Shown: one piece after another, positions 13,435-20,661 of the stretch
Layout: each line of letters opens with the position of its first letter
Numbering within the stretch: position 1 is the first letter of the stretch
Source of the DNA: JAYFNU01 sp964460755
GTDB lineage: Bacteria > Bacillota > Clostridia > Oscillospirales > Ruminococcaceae
Direction: 5' to 3'
DNA length: 21,923 nt
Assembly (NCBI GenBank): GCA_964460755.1
Contig: CAYWQL010000024.1
Coordinates: 1 to 21,923, forward strand
Notes under the pieces: generated by a model
What the model was told of the DNA's origin: nothing
The model's input: the letters and a program-made list of their open reading frames with translations, nothing else
Database searches by the model: none
Made by a program: the position numbers and the translations under genes

Positions 13435-14083
13435 ACTTCATTTTTCTAAAACCTTTGAGGCAAAATATATTTCGCATCTTGATTTGGCAAGATGCTTTTC
13501 ACGTGCGCTAAAAAAAAGCGGGCTTGATTTGTGGTATACCGAAGGCTTTAACACAAGGCTTTATCTTACCTTTGCGCTTCCGCTTTCGCTTGGGCTTGAA
13601 AGCCTTTGCGAAACGGTGGATATCCGCCTGATTAACGACGAATTCGACCCCAATATCGTTTATGCCGTTAACCCTCAGCTGCCCAAGGGAATAGAGGTCT
13701 TCGATGCAAATATTCCGGTCTTTAAGGCAGGGGATATCGCCTTTGCACGGTATTTGGTTGAGCTTTGCGACGGCAAATTTTCAAGCGAAGATGTGTTGAG
13801 CGCTGTGCACAATGTGATTAACAAAGATGCGATTATGGTCAAGAAAACAAACAAGAAGGGAATAGTAAAGGATATAGATATTAAGCCGCTTATCCATTCA
13901 AGCAGGGCGTTTGTTCAGGGAGAAATGTGCTATTTAGACTTGACGCTCGGCGCGGGAAACGAAAACTCGCTTAACCCCAATTTGTTGTTGAGCGAGGCGT
14001 TTTCCTTGCTCGGCCGTGAAACCGACCATATTTTGATAAAAAGAACGCAAATACTTACAAAAAATCTTGAAAATTTCCGTTAA
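13421..14083 (+). CDS. Radical-SAM-associated DUF2344 protein (TIGR03936-like)
   Basis: A 220-residue soluble protein whose first 70 residues carry the family signature: FSKTFEAKYISHLDLAR (8-24), then a Tyr/Glu/Gly/Phe/Asn segment (YTEGFN, about 39-44) and FALPLSLGLES (51-61). The family almost always lies next to, or fused to, a TIGR03960 radical SAM protein; its reaction is unknown. The start is TTG at 13421, inside the end of the radical SAM gene, with GGAAGGAA at 13408-13415 as ribosome site and five bases of spacing. The overlap argues for coupled translation and near-equal amounts of the two proteins. The rplS promoter begins seven bases after its stop, and no terminator is visible. Confidence 0.86.
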   Translation: MINVRLHFSKTFEAKYISHLDLARCFSRALKKSGLDLWYTEGFNTRLYLTFALPLSLGLESLCETVDIRLINDEFDPNIVYAVNPQLPKGIEVFDANIPVFKAGDIAFARYLVELCDGKFSSEDVLSAVHNVINKDAIMVKKTNKKGIVKDIDIKPLIHSSRAFVQGEMCYLDLTLGAGNENSLNPNLLLSEAFSLLGRETDHILIKRTQILTKNLENFR

Positions 14084-14089
14084 AAAGAC

Positions 14090-14118
14090 TTGCATACAGG
14101 GTAGGCGTATGGTATTAT
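14090..14118 (+). promoter_or_regulatory. rplS promoter
   Basis: TTGCAT (14090-14095), a 17-bp spacer and TATTAT (14113-14118) with extended TG at 14110-14111. Transcription should begin near G14125. The bases 14116-14131 are identical to the tRNA promoter at the same register. Confidence 0.7.
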
Positions 14119-14124
14119 ATTAAA

Positions 14125-14240
14125 GCTTGCATAATCCTCTGGGCAACCGGCGGGGTTAATGTTTAAAACATTAAGCGGACAGTCCTCTGTCATTTTAGGC
14201 ACGAATGTCTGGTTTACAACTTTAGGGAGGAAAAATCCAA
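14125..14240 (+). promoter_or_regulatory. Candidate ribosomal protein L19 leader (autoregulatory mRNA structure)
   Basis: The 116-nt leader between the predicted start site and the rplS ATG has local structure: an 8-bp hairpin with arms in TTAATGTT and AACATTAA (14156-14174), then GACAG-TCCT-CTGTC (14178-14191). Two copies of TCCTCT (14135-14140 and 14183-14188) can each pair with GGAGGA of the Shine-Dalgarno (14226-14231, five Watson-Crick pairs plus one wobble). Position and size fit the L19 leader class known from Firmicutes. I could not match it to the covariance model, and the switching scheme is inference. Confidence 0.5.
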
Positions 14241-14585
14241 ATGGATGCAATCAAGTTGATGACTGAGGGTATGGTACGTCCCGAGCCGCACAAGTTCGAA
14301 ATTGGCGACACAGTCAAGGTTCACGTTCGTATCAAAGAAGGCGACCGCCAGAGAATACAGCTGTTCGAAGGAACGGTTATCGCCAAACAGCACGGCGGAA
14401 TAAGCGAAACCTTCACAGTAAGAAGAACCTCTTACGGCGTAGGCGTAGAGCGTGTTTTCCCGACAAACTCTCCGAATGTGGAGCAGGTTGAGGTCATAAG
14501 ACACGGTAAGTCAAGAAGAGCCAAGCTTTATTACTTGAGAGACCGCGTAGGTAAATCGGCTAAGCTTAAAAGCCGCATAGACTAA
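14241..14585 (+). CDS. rplS: 50S ribosomal protein L19
   Basis: Component of the large subunit at the 30S-50S interface. The 114 residues match L19 over their whole length: the N-terminal FEIGDTVKVHVRIKEGDRQR (19-38), the core QLFEGTVIAKQHGGI (40-54), the signature RRTSYGVGVERVFPTNSP (61-78), and the basic tail KSRRAKLYYLRDRVGKSAKL (90-109). The Shine-Dalgarno is GGGAGG at 14225-14230, ten bases before the ATG. In many Firmicutes rplS follows rimM-trmD; here it follows the radical SAM pair, has its own promoter and leader, and is closed by a strong terminator, so it is expressed alone. Confidence 0.97.
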   Translation: MDAIKLMTEGMVRPEPHKFEIGDTVKVHVRIKEGDRQRIQLFEGTVIAKQHGGISETFTVRRTSYGVGVERVFPTNSPNVEQVEVIRHGKSRRAKLYYLRDRVGKSAKLKSRID

Positions 14586-14592
14586 TTAGCTG

Positions 14593-14620
14593 AAAAGGGA
14601 CAAGTTTTTGTCCCTTTTTT
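14593..14620 (+). terminator. Rho-independent terminator after rplS
   Basis: A 10-bp stem (AAAAGGGACA at 14593-14602, TGTCCCTTTT at 14609-14618), a 6-nt loop and a T run to 14620. Confidence 0.93.
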
Positions 14621-14642
14621 ATTTCGTTTTTACGCTTTTTTA

Positions 14643-14651
14643 TGTTATACT
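14643..14651 (+). promoter_or_regulatory. Putative promoter of the lepB-rbgA-rnhB-yraN run
   Basis: TGTTATACT is an extended -10 (the same nine bases as at 94-102) right after the rplS terminator. The -35 position (14623-14628) is poor. The leader to the preferred lepB start would be only about 11 nt. Confidence 0.45.
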
Positions 14652-14668
14652 TAAACTCGGGTGATGAA

Positions 14669-15184
14669 ATGAAAGAAAACAAAAAAAACAACGCGGCGAC
14701 GGTATACGATTGGATTGATTCCTTTGTTTTCGCGCTCGTCGTGGTGATGATTCTTTTTTCGTTTGTCGTGAAATCCTACATCGTTGACGGAAGCTCTATG
14801 TATCCGACACTGCTTGATGGAAGCAGAATTTTTGCTTACAGCTTTTTGTATAAGCCGAAGTCGGGGGATATTGTCATAATTGACGAAAACAACGGCTACG
14901 GCGCGCCGCTCGTAAAGAGGGTTGTCGCGACGGGCGGCCAGACCATAGAGCTTAACTACGATACTTTTGAATATACAATAGACGGGAAACCCTTTTTGTC
15001 GCCCGTTGAAAACAGCGAACAAAACTTATGCGGAGAAACAAGCTTTCCCTTGAGTGTGCCAGAAGGGTATATTTTCGTTATGGGGGATAACCGCGACGAA
15101 TCCTTTGACAGCCGATATAAACAGATTGGCTTTATTGACGAGCGAAGCGTTTTGGGCAAAGAGATAATTGAACTTGGACGGTAA
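14669..15184 (+). CDS. lepB: Signal peptidase I
   Basis: Membrane serine protease that removes signal peptides of secreted proteins. From the ATG at 14669 the protein has 171 residues: a charged Lys/Asn-rich start, one transmembrane helix (about 18-35), then the catalytic domain outside the membrane. Box B is DGSSMYPTL with the nucleophile Ser43, box D holds Lys83 in LVKRVVATGG, and box E is GDNRDESFDSR (139-149). It is of the short, single-anchor Gram-positive type. An upstream in-frame ATG at 14642 is less likely: it has no ribosome site and overlaps the predicted -10, while GGGTGA at 14659-14664 serves ATG 14669. Its stop lies 4 bases before rbgA. Confidence 0.93.
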   Translation: MKENKKNNAATVYDWIDSFVFALVVVMILFSFVVKSYIVDGSSMYPTLLDGSRIFAYSFLYKPKSGDIVIIDENNGYGAPLVKRVVATGGQTIELNYDTFEYTIDGKPFLSPVENSEQNLCGETSFPLSVPEGYIFVMGDNRDESFDSRYKQIGFIDERSVLGKEIIELGR

Positions 15185-15188
15185 TGGA

Positions 15189-16067
15189 ATGGATAACGAC
15201 CTAACTACTAACATACACTGGTTTCCCGGGCATATGATGAAAACCCTTCGGGTTATAGAGGCAAGTCTTAAGGATGTGGACCTCGTTATCGAGCTTCTTG
15301 ACGCGCGCGTGCCGCTTTCGAGCAAGAACCCCGAGCTTGCGGCGCTTACGTCGGGAAAGCCTCGGCTTCTGTTGCTTAATAAAAGCGACCTTGCAGACGA
15401 GAGCTCGACAAAGAGGTGGATAGCATATTATAAACGAAACGGCTTCGGCGCGGTCGCGATTTCAAGCAGGGAACAAAGGCTGCAGAAAATGTGCGTCGAC
15501 GCCTGCAAGAATTTGATAAAAGATAAGCTTCAACGACAAACCGAACGGGGCGCAATCAATTCCAAAATTCGCGCGATGGTCGTCGGCATACCGAACGTCG
15601 GAAAATCGACCTTTATTAACAACATTTCAAACAAAGCCGCGACGAAAACCGAAGACCGCCCCGGAGTTACGCGGGGAAAGCAATGGATTTCGCTGCCGGA
15701 AATCGAGCTTCTTGATATGCCGGGTGTGCTTTGGCGAAGATTCGAGGATATAAATACCGCCCTTAAGCTTAGCTTTACAGGCGCGATAAAGGATGATATT
15801 CTTGATATCGAACAGATTGCCGCCTGCCTTCTTGGCATATTGAAGGAAAAATACGGCGACAGGCTTATTGAACGATATAAGCTTCAGAACGAAGCGCTGC
15901 CCGATAATAATTACGAGCTTTTGGAGCTTATCGCGAAAAAACGCGGTATGCTTGTTTCAAAGGGAGAGTACGACACCTTGAGAGCCGCGCAGATGCTCCT
16001 TGACGAGCTTCGCGGCGGAAAGCTTGGGCGAATTACCTTTGAGGAACCGAACGAATATGATACATGA
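15189..16067 (+). CDS. rbgA: Ribosome biogenesis GTPase RbgA (YlqF)
   Basis: Circularly permuted GTPase needed for late assembly of the 50S subunit. From ATG 15189 (292 residues) the N-terminus reads MDNDLTTNIHWFPGHMMKT, matching the IQWFPGHM start of the family. The G motifs come in permuted order: G4 NKSD (64-67), G5 around ISS (91-93), G1 GIPNVGKST (133-141), switch region PGVTRG (158-163), and G3 DMPG (176-179). The C-terminal RNA-binding helical domain is present. A longer reading from TTG 15168 would overlap lepB and adds nothing conserved. It lies between lepB and rnhB, as in many Firmicutes, and overlaps the rnhB start by 11 bp. Confidence 0.95.
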   Translation: MDNDLTTNIHWFPGHMMKTLRVIEASLKDVDLVIELLDARVPLSSKNPELAALTSGKPRLLLLNKSDLADESSTKRWIAYYKRNGFGAVAISSREQRLQKMCVDACKNLIKDKLQRQTERGAINSKIRAMVVGIPNVGKSTFINNISNKAATKTEDRPGVTRGKQWISLPEIELLDMPGVLWRRFEDINTALKLSFTGAIKDDILDIEQIAACLLGILKEKYGDRLIERYKLQNEALPDNNYELLELIAKKRGMLVSKGEYDTLRAAQMLLDELRGGKLGRITFEEPNEYDT

Positions 16068-16659
16068 CGAGCTTTACCTCTTTGACAGAAAAATGCGCAG
16101 CAAATACGGCGTTATCTGCGGGGTTGACGAGGCTGGGCGCGGACCGTTGGCGGGCCCCGTTTGCTGTGCGGCGGTCATATTAAAAGACGACAGCGTTTTT
16201 GACTATCTCAACGACTCAAAAAAGGTTAGCGAAAAGCGCCGTGAGATACTGTACGAGGAAATAATCGCCAATGCGTCGGAATACTCCGTCGTCTTTGTCG
16301 ATAACGAAACCATAGACGAAATAAATATTCTTTCCGCGACTATGCTCGGAATGAAGAGGGCGATAGAGGGACTTCACTTGCCCTTTTCGCGCGCGTTCAT
16401 TGACGGCAACTGTGCGCCGAGGGTTGATATTCCGTGCGAAACGGTTATTAGCGGAGACGCGAAATCCGCCTCGATAGCGGCGGCGTCTATTCTCGCAAAG
16501 GTTACAAGGGATAGATTTATGAGAGAGCTTGCGAACGAATTTCCGCTTTACGGCTTCGAAAAGCACAAGGGCTACGGCACCAAGGAGCACTATGCGGCGA
16601 TAGAAAAATACGGTATAACGGTATATCATCGAAAAAGCTTTTTAAAAGGGCGTGTTTAG
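16057..16659 (+). CDS. rnhB: Ribonuclease HII
   Basis: Cuts RNA in RNA-DNA hybrids and at single ribonucleotides in DNA. The start is ATG 16057, served by GAGGAA at 16041-16046; a TTG further upstream at 16000 lies well inside rbgA and would add an unrelated extension. The 201-residue protein has the signature GVDEAGRGPLAGPV with Asp24 and Glu25, the third acidic residue Asp116 in FIDGN, the block SGDAKSASIAAASILAKVTR, and the last acidic residue Asp152 right after it. GYGTKEHYAAI and the HRKSF tail complete the family pattern. The yraN ATG follows the stop codon directly. Confidence 0.96.
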   Translation: MIHDELYLFDRKMRSKYGVICGVDEAGRGPLAGPVCCAAVILKDDSVFDYLNDSKKVSEKRREILYEEIIANASEYSVVFVDNETIDEINILSATMLGMKRAIEGLHLPFSRAFIDGNCAPRVDIPCETVISGDAKSASIAAASILAKVTRDRFMRELANEFPLYGFEKHKGYGTKEHYAAIEKYGITVYHRKSFLKGRV

Positions 16660-17001
16660 ATGAAAACTGGTGATATGGGCGAGGAGTTTGCGGCAAAATA
16701 TCTTGAGAAGAACGGATATAAAATAGTTGACCGCAATTTCAAATGCCGCTTTGGCGAGATTGATATTATCGCTGTTAAAGATGGCTATATTGTTTTTGCC
16801 GAGGTAAAAACAAGGGCGAAGAACGCGCTTGTCAGCGGCGAAGAAAGCGTTGATTATTTTAAACAGCGACGTCTTATCTCGGCGGCAAAGTATTATTTAA
16901 AAATCAGTCAAACCCTTCTTCAACCCCGATTTGACGTTATTGTCGTCGAGCATAGCGACAACATATTAACCATAACAAACCACATTGAAAACGCGTTTTA
17001 G
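16660..17001 (+). CDS. yraN: YraN family (UPF0102) endonuclease-like protein
   Basis: A 113-residue protein with the family's PD-(D/E)xK-type nuclease core: MGEEFAAKYLEKNGY (6-20), NFKCRFGEIDIIA (26-38) and VFAEVKTR (45-52), giving Asp35, Glu48 and Lys50 as the likely metal-binding set. The biological role is not settled; members may process DNA during repair or uptake. The ATG abuts the rnhB stop with no gap, and the AAAGGGCG site lies inside rnhB, so translation is probably coupled. The rnhB-yraN order is frequent in clostridia. Confidence 0.9.
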   Translation: MKTGDMGEEFAAKYLEKNGYKIVDRNFKCRFGEIDIIAVKDGYIVFAEVKTRAKNALVSGEESVDYFKQRRLISAAKYYLKISQTLLQPRFDVIVVEHSDNILTITNHIENAF

Positions 17002-17871
17002 GTGTTTATGAACTATTTTGATTTGCATTGCGACTCCGTATCCGAGGCGCTTAATAAGAAAAAGCCGCTCAAAAACGGCGATATGTGTGTTAGCCTTGAT
17101 AAGGCAATCGGGTTTGACGTTTGGCGTCAGTGCTTTGCGCTGTTTATTCCCGATGAGCTTCACGGTGAGGCGGCATATAAAGAATACAAGCGCCTTTTTG
17201 CTTTTTATAAAGAGCAGCTTTCGCTGTTTAAAGACGTTGATACGCCGATTTTGACGGTGGAGAACGCGACGGCTCTTGGGGGAAAGCTCGAAAGGGTAGA
17301 GGAGCTTGCGCTTGACGGCGTAAAGATGATGGGACTGACGTGGAACGCCGAAAACGAGCTTGGATTCGGCGCGGGAACAAGCGGCGGAAGACTTAAGCAG
17401 TTTGGAAAAGAAGTAATAAAACAAATGCGCCGATGTCGCATAACCGTTGACGTTTCACATCTTTCGGACGAAAGCTTGAACGACCTTTTGGCATACTGTG
17501 ACTTTCCTGTCGTCGTAAGCCACTCTAACCTTCGCTCGGTTTGCGACAACAAACGCAATCTTACCGACGAGCAGTTCAAAGACATAGCGTCGCGCGGGGG
17601 ACTTGTGGGCCTAAACCTTCACGTTCCTTTTCTTACGAAAGAAAAGGACGCGACGAAAGAAGACCTCTATAGACAGGTCGATAGAATGCTTTTGCTCGGC
17701 GGCGAAAAATGTATGGCGTTGGGAACCGATTTTGACGGTGGAATCGCGCCCGCTTTTTGTCGTGATATTTCGTGTGTCAAAGGTCTTTATGATGATTTCG
17801 CGAAAAGATACGGAAAAGCCGCAACCGATAGAATTTTTTATACCAATGCCTTTGACTTTTTCTTGAAATAA
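17002..17871 (+). CDS. Membrane-dipeptidase-like metallopeptidase (family M19)
   Basis: A dinuclear zinc dipeptidase of the renal-dipeptidase fold, expected to hydrolyse dipeptides, possibly including D-residues. All metal-ligand positions can be placed in order: His9 and Asp11 in DLHCD, Glu87 in TVENA, His153 in DVSHLSD, His174 in VVSHSN, and the catalytic-region Asp243 in GTDFDGG. NLTDEQFKDIASRGGLVGLN (186-205) is the usual M19 block. The 289 residues carry no signal peptide, so it is cytoplasmic despite the family name. The start is GTG 17002, directly after the yraN stop, or ATG 17008; the ribosome site is poor for both. The metallophosphoesterase follows after 11 bp. Confidence 0.93.
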   Translation: MFMNYFDLHCDSVSEALNKKKPLKNGDMCVSLDKAIGFDVWRQCFALFIPDELHGEAAYKEYKRLFAFYKEQLSLFKDVDTPILTVENATALGGKLERVEELALDGVKMMGLTWNAENELGFGAGTSGGRLKQFGKEVIKQMRRCRITVDVSHLSDESLNDLLAYCDFPVVVSHSNLRSVCDNKRNLTDEQFKDIASRGGLVGLNLHVPFLTKEKDATKEDLYRQVDRMLLLGGEKCMALGTDFDGGIAPAFCRDISCVKGLYDDFAKRYGKAATDRIFYTNAFDFFLK

Positions 17872-17882
17872 CGGAGAATTAT

Positions 17883-18572
17883 ATGTCGCTTTTTGTCATA
17901 GGGGACCTTCATCTTTCATTTAAGGCAGAAAAACCAATGGATATTTTTGAGGGGTGGGGCAATTATGTCGACCGCCTTTATTCCTGTTGGCAGGAGTGCG
18001 TCAAGCCCGACGACACCGTAGTTATTCTTGGCGACGTTTCGTGGGGAATGAATTTTGAAGAAGCCTTCCCCGATTTTGATTTTATCAACAAGCTCAACGG
18101 AAAGAAAATAATTATTAAAGGCAACCACGACTACTGGTGGGCGTCGCGCAAGAAGATGGACGATTGGCTTGCCGCAAGCGGACTTGATACAATCAGCATT
18201 CTTTTTAATGATTCTTATATCGTTGACGGCATAGGTATTTGCGGTACGCGAAGCTGGTTTTTTGACGAAACGGAGTCGCCTGACGACAAGGTTTATCACC
18301 GTGAGCTGGGCAGGCTCGAAAACTCACTTAATTCACTAAAAGGAAAGGGCGCGAAGGAAACCATAGCGTTTCTTCACTATCCGCCGATTTATAAAAATTC
18401 AAGGTGCGGGGATATTATAGAATTACTAAAGAAAAACGGAATAAAACGGTGCTATTATGCCCACGTTCACGGCGACAGCATAGCTTGGGCGTTCAACGGC
18501 AGCTATGACGGAATAGAGTTTCGGCTGGTTTCAGCAGATTATTTGAAGTTTGAGCCGTATATTATTAAATAA
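17883..18572 (+). CDS. Calcineurin-like metallophosphoesterase
   Basis: A 229-residue soluble phosphohydrolase with the complete metal-binding pattern: Asp8-x-His10 in IGDLHLS, Asp51 in LGDVSW, Asn81-His82 in KGNHDYWW, His165 in FLHYPP, and His194-x-His196 in YAHVHGD. The substrate cannot be inferred; the family spans phosphoproteins, nucleotides and phospholipid precursors. GGAG at 17873-17876 is a good ribosome site before the ATG. It is the last gene of the tightly packed run that starts at lepB. No terminator is visible before the tig promoter. Confidence 0.9.
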   Translation: MSLFVIGDLHLSFKAEKPMDIFEGWGNYVDRLYSCWQECVKPDDTVVILGDVSWGMNFEEAFPDFDFINKLNGKKIIIKGNHDYWWASRKKMDDWLAASGLDTISILFNDSYIVDGIGICGTRSWFFDETESPDDKVYHRELGRLENSLNSLKGKGAKETIAFLHYPPIYKNSRCGDIIELLKKNGIKRCYYAHVHGDSIAWAFNGSYDGIEFRLVSADYLKFEPYIIK

Positions 18573-18596
18573 CATATAGATTATTAAATATTAATG

Positions 18597-18605
18597 TGAT
18601 ACAAT
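18597..18605 (+). promoter_or_regulatory. Putative promoter of tig-clpP-clpX
   Basis: TGATACAAT (TG 18597-18598, TACAAT 18600-18605) is an extended -10 placed 30 bases before the tig ATG. The -35 is weak. No CIRCE or CtsR-like direct repeat was seen around it. Confidence 0.5.
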
Positions 18606-18635
18606 ATTATGGATTAATTTTGGAGGAAGTTGAAT

Positions 18636-20024
18636 ATGTCACTTTTAGAACACAAAAAATTAGACGATGGAAAATACGAGCTTTCCGTAGCGATAGATGC
18701 GGCGGACTTTATGAAAGCCGTTGAAAAGGTATACCACCGTGAAAACAAGAAGATTTCCATTCAGGGCTTTAGAAAAGGAAAGGCTCCCCGTGCAATTATC
18801 GAGAAGATGTACGGCGAAGGCTTTTTCTATGAGGACGCGCTGAATGATTTGCTCCCCGAAGAATTTGAAAAGGCTGTCGACGAGGCGAAAATCGAAATCG
18901 TCGGTCGCCCCGAGGTCGACGTTGACGAGGTCGGCAAGGACAAGGACGCAAAGGTCAAATTCACCGTTACCCTTCGCCCTGAGCTTACAGTTAAAAAATA
19001 TAAGGGTATAGCGGCGACAAAGAAGGTCAATACTGTTGAGGACGACGACGTAGCGAGTGAAATTGACGCGCTTCGCGAAAAGGGTTCGAGAATGGTCACG
19101 GTTGACGACAGAGCGGCGCAGGACGGAGATATTACCGTTATTGACTTTGAGGGCTTCAAGGACGGCGTAGCCTTCGAGGGCGGCAAGGGCGAGCGGTTTG
19201 AGCTAACCCTTGGCTCGGGTCAGTTTATTCCCGGCTTTGAGGAGCAGATTGTCGGTCACAAGATAGGCGAAGATTTTGATATTAACGTAAAATTCCCAGA
19301 GGAATACGGCGCGGAGGAGCTTGCGGGCAAGGACGTCGTCTTTAAAATCAAGCTTCACGAAATAAGATTTAAAGAGCTTCCTGCGGTTGACGACGAGTTT
19401 GCGAAGGACGTAAGCGAGTTTGATACCCTTGAAGAGCTAAAAAAAAGCATAATCGACCGTCTTACCAAGGCGAACGAGGACAAGGCTGACCATGAGGTTG
19501 AGGACGAATTGGTCGAAGCTATGTCCGAGTCGGTAGAGGGCGATATTCCCGAGGTTATGATTGAAGAGCGTATGGACGAGATGGTTCACGACTTTGAATA
19601 TCGTATTCAGGCACAGGGAATGAATATGAAGACATACCTTCAGTATATGGGTATGGATATGGAAAACTTCCGCAAATCCTTCAGAGAGTCGGCGGAAAAA
19701 TTCGTTAAGACGCGTCTTGCGCTTGAAGCCGTTGTCCGCTCGGAAAAGATTGAGGTTGTCAAGGAAGAAATCGAGAAGGAATACGCTCGACTTGCCGAAG
19801 CATATAAAATGGAGGTCGAGAAGATTAAATCCTTCGTACCCGAAAAGGAAATGATTAAAGACCTTTCAGTTAACAAGGCGATTGACCTCGTTAAGGAAAG
19901 CGCGAAGATTAAGGTAGAAAACGTAACAAAAGAAATACTTAAAAAAGAAGCTGAGAAAAAGGCAAAGGAAGCCAAGGCAAAAGCGGAAGCTAAGGACGCT
20001 TCCGCGAAGGAAGACAAAGAATAG
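18636..20024 (+). CDS. tig: Trigger factor (ribosome-associated chaperone and peptidyl-prolyl isomerase)
   Basis: Binds the ribosome at the tunnel exit and helps nascent chains fold. From ATG 18636 it has 462 residues: the N-terminal ribosome-binding domain with the signature GFRKGKAP (44-51), the FKBP-type isomerase domain (about 159-244, with TLGSGQFIPGFEEQIVG), and the long helical C-terminal arm domain. The last 30 residues are a low-complexity Lys/Ala/Glu tail. The start is set by GGAGGA at 18622-18627; an in-frame TTG six bases upstream (18630) is less likely because it almost touches this site. The order tig-clpP-clpX is a widely conserved protein quality-control operon. Confidence 0.97.
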   Translation: MSLLEHKKLDDGKYELSVAIDAADFMKAVEKVYHRENKKISIQGFRKGKAPRAIIEKMYGEGFFYEDALNDLLPEEFEKAVDEAKIEIVGRPEVDVDEVGKDKDAKVKFTVTLRPELTVKKYKGIAATKKVNTVEDDDVASEIDALREKGSRMVTVDDRAAQDGDITVIDFEGFKDGVAFEGGKGERFELTLGSGQFIPGFEEQIVGHKIGEDFDINVKFPEEYGAEELAGKDVVFKIKLHEIRFKELPAVDDEFAKDVSEFDTLEELKKSIIDRLTKANEDKADHEVEDELVEAMSESVEGDIPEVMIEERMDEMVHDFEYRIQAQGMNMKTYLQYMGMDMENFRKSFRESAEKFVKTRLALEAVVRSEKIEVVKEEIEKEYARLAEAYKMEVEKIKSFVPEKEMIKDLSVNKAIDLVKESAKIKVENVTKEILKKEAEKKAKEAKAKAEAKDASAKEDKE

Positions 20025-20062
20025 CTTTCCGTTTACATATACCAATTATGGAGGCGTAAAAA

Positions 20063-20647
20063 ATGAGTTTAGTACCAATGGTTATTGAGCAGACAAACAG
20101 GGGAGAACGTTCATACGATATTTTTTCCCGCTTGCTCAACGATAGAATAATCGTTCTTTCCGAGGAGATTAACGACACGACCGCGAGTCTTGTCGTCGCC
20201 CAGCTGCTCTATCTTGAAGGACAGGACGCGACGAAGGACATTAGCCTTTATATCAACAGCCCCGGCGGCTCAATCAGCGCGGGTATGGCGATTTATGACA
20301 CGATGAATTATATTAAATGTGACGTGTCGACGATTTGCGTCGGTATGGCGGCTTCTATGGGCGCGTTTCTTCTTTCGGCGGGACAAAAGGGCAAGCGCTA
20401 CGCTCTGCCGAACAGCGAAATAATGATTCACCAGCCTCTTTTAAGCGGTATGCAGGGACAGGCGACCGACATCAAAATACACGCCGACAGGATAGTCGCG
20501 ATAAAGAACAAGATGAACCAAATGCTTGCCGACGCAACAGGTCAGCCGCTTGAGGTTATCGAGCGCGACACCGACCGCGACAATTTTATGACGGCGCAAG
20601 AGGCGAAGGATTACGGGCTTATTGACGACGTATTTATTAACAGATAG
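20063..20647 (+). CDS. clpP: ATP-dependent Clp protease proteolytic subunit
   Basis: Forms the tetradecameric serine-protease barrel that degrades substrates fed by ClpX. The 194 residues show the full family pattern: MVIEQTNRGERSYDI (6-20), SLYINSPGGSI (61-71), the nucleophile Ser98 in GMAASMGAFLL, His123 in MIHQP, and Asp173 in DRDNFM. One residue is inserted after the His segment (PLLSGMQGQ) relative to the Bacillus protein. The N-terminus is close to that of the mature Bacillus enzyme, with little or no propeptide. The ribosome site is GGAGG at 20050-20054. It lies 38 bp after tig and 14 bp before clpX. Confidence 0.98.
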   Translation: MSLVPMVIEQTNRGERSYDIFSRLLNDRIIVLSEEINDTTASLVVAQLLYLEGQDATKDISLYINSPGGSISAGMAIYDTMNYIKCDVSTICVGMAASMGAFLLSAGQKGKRYALPNSEIMIHQPLLSGMQGQATDIKIHADRIVAIKNKMNQMLADATGQPLEVIERDTDRDNFMTAQEAKDYGLIDDVFINR

Positions 20648-20661
20648 AATGTGAGACATCT

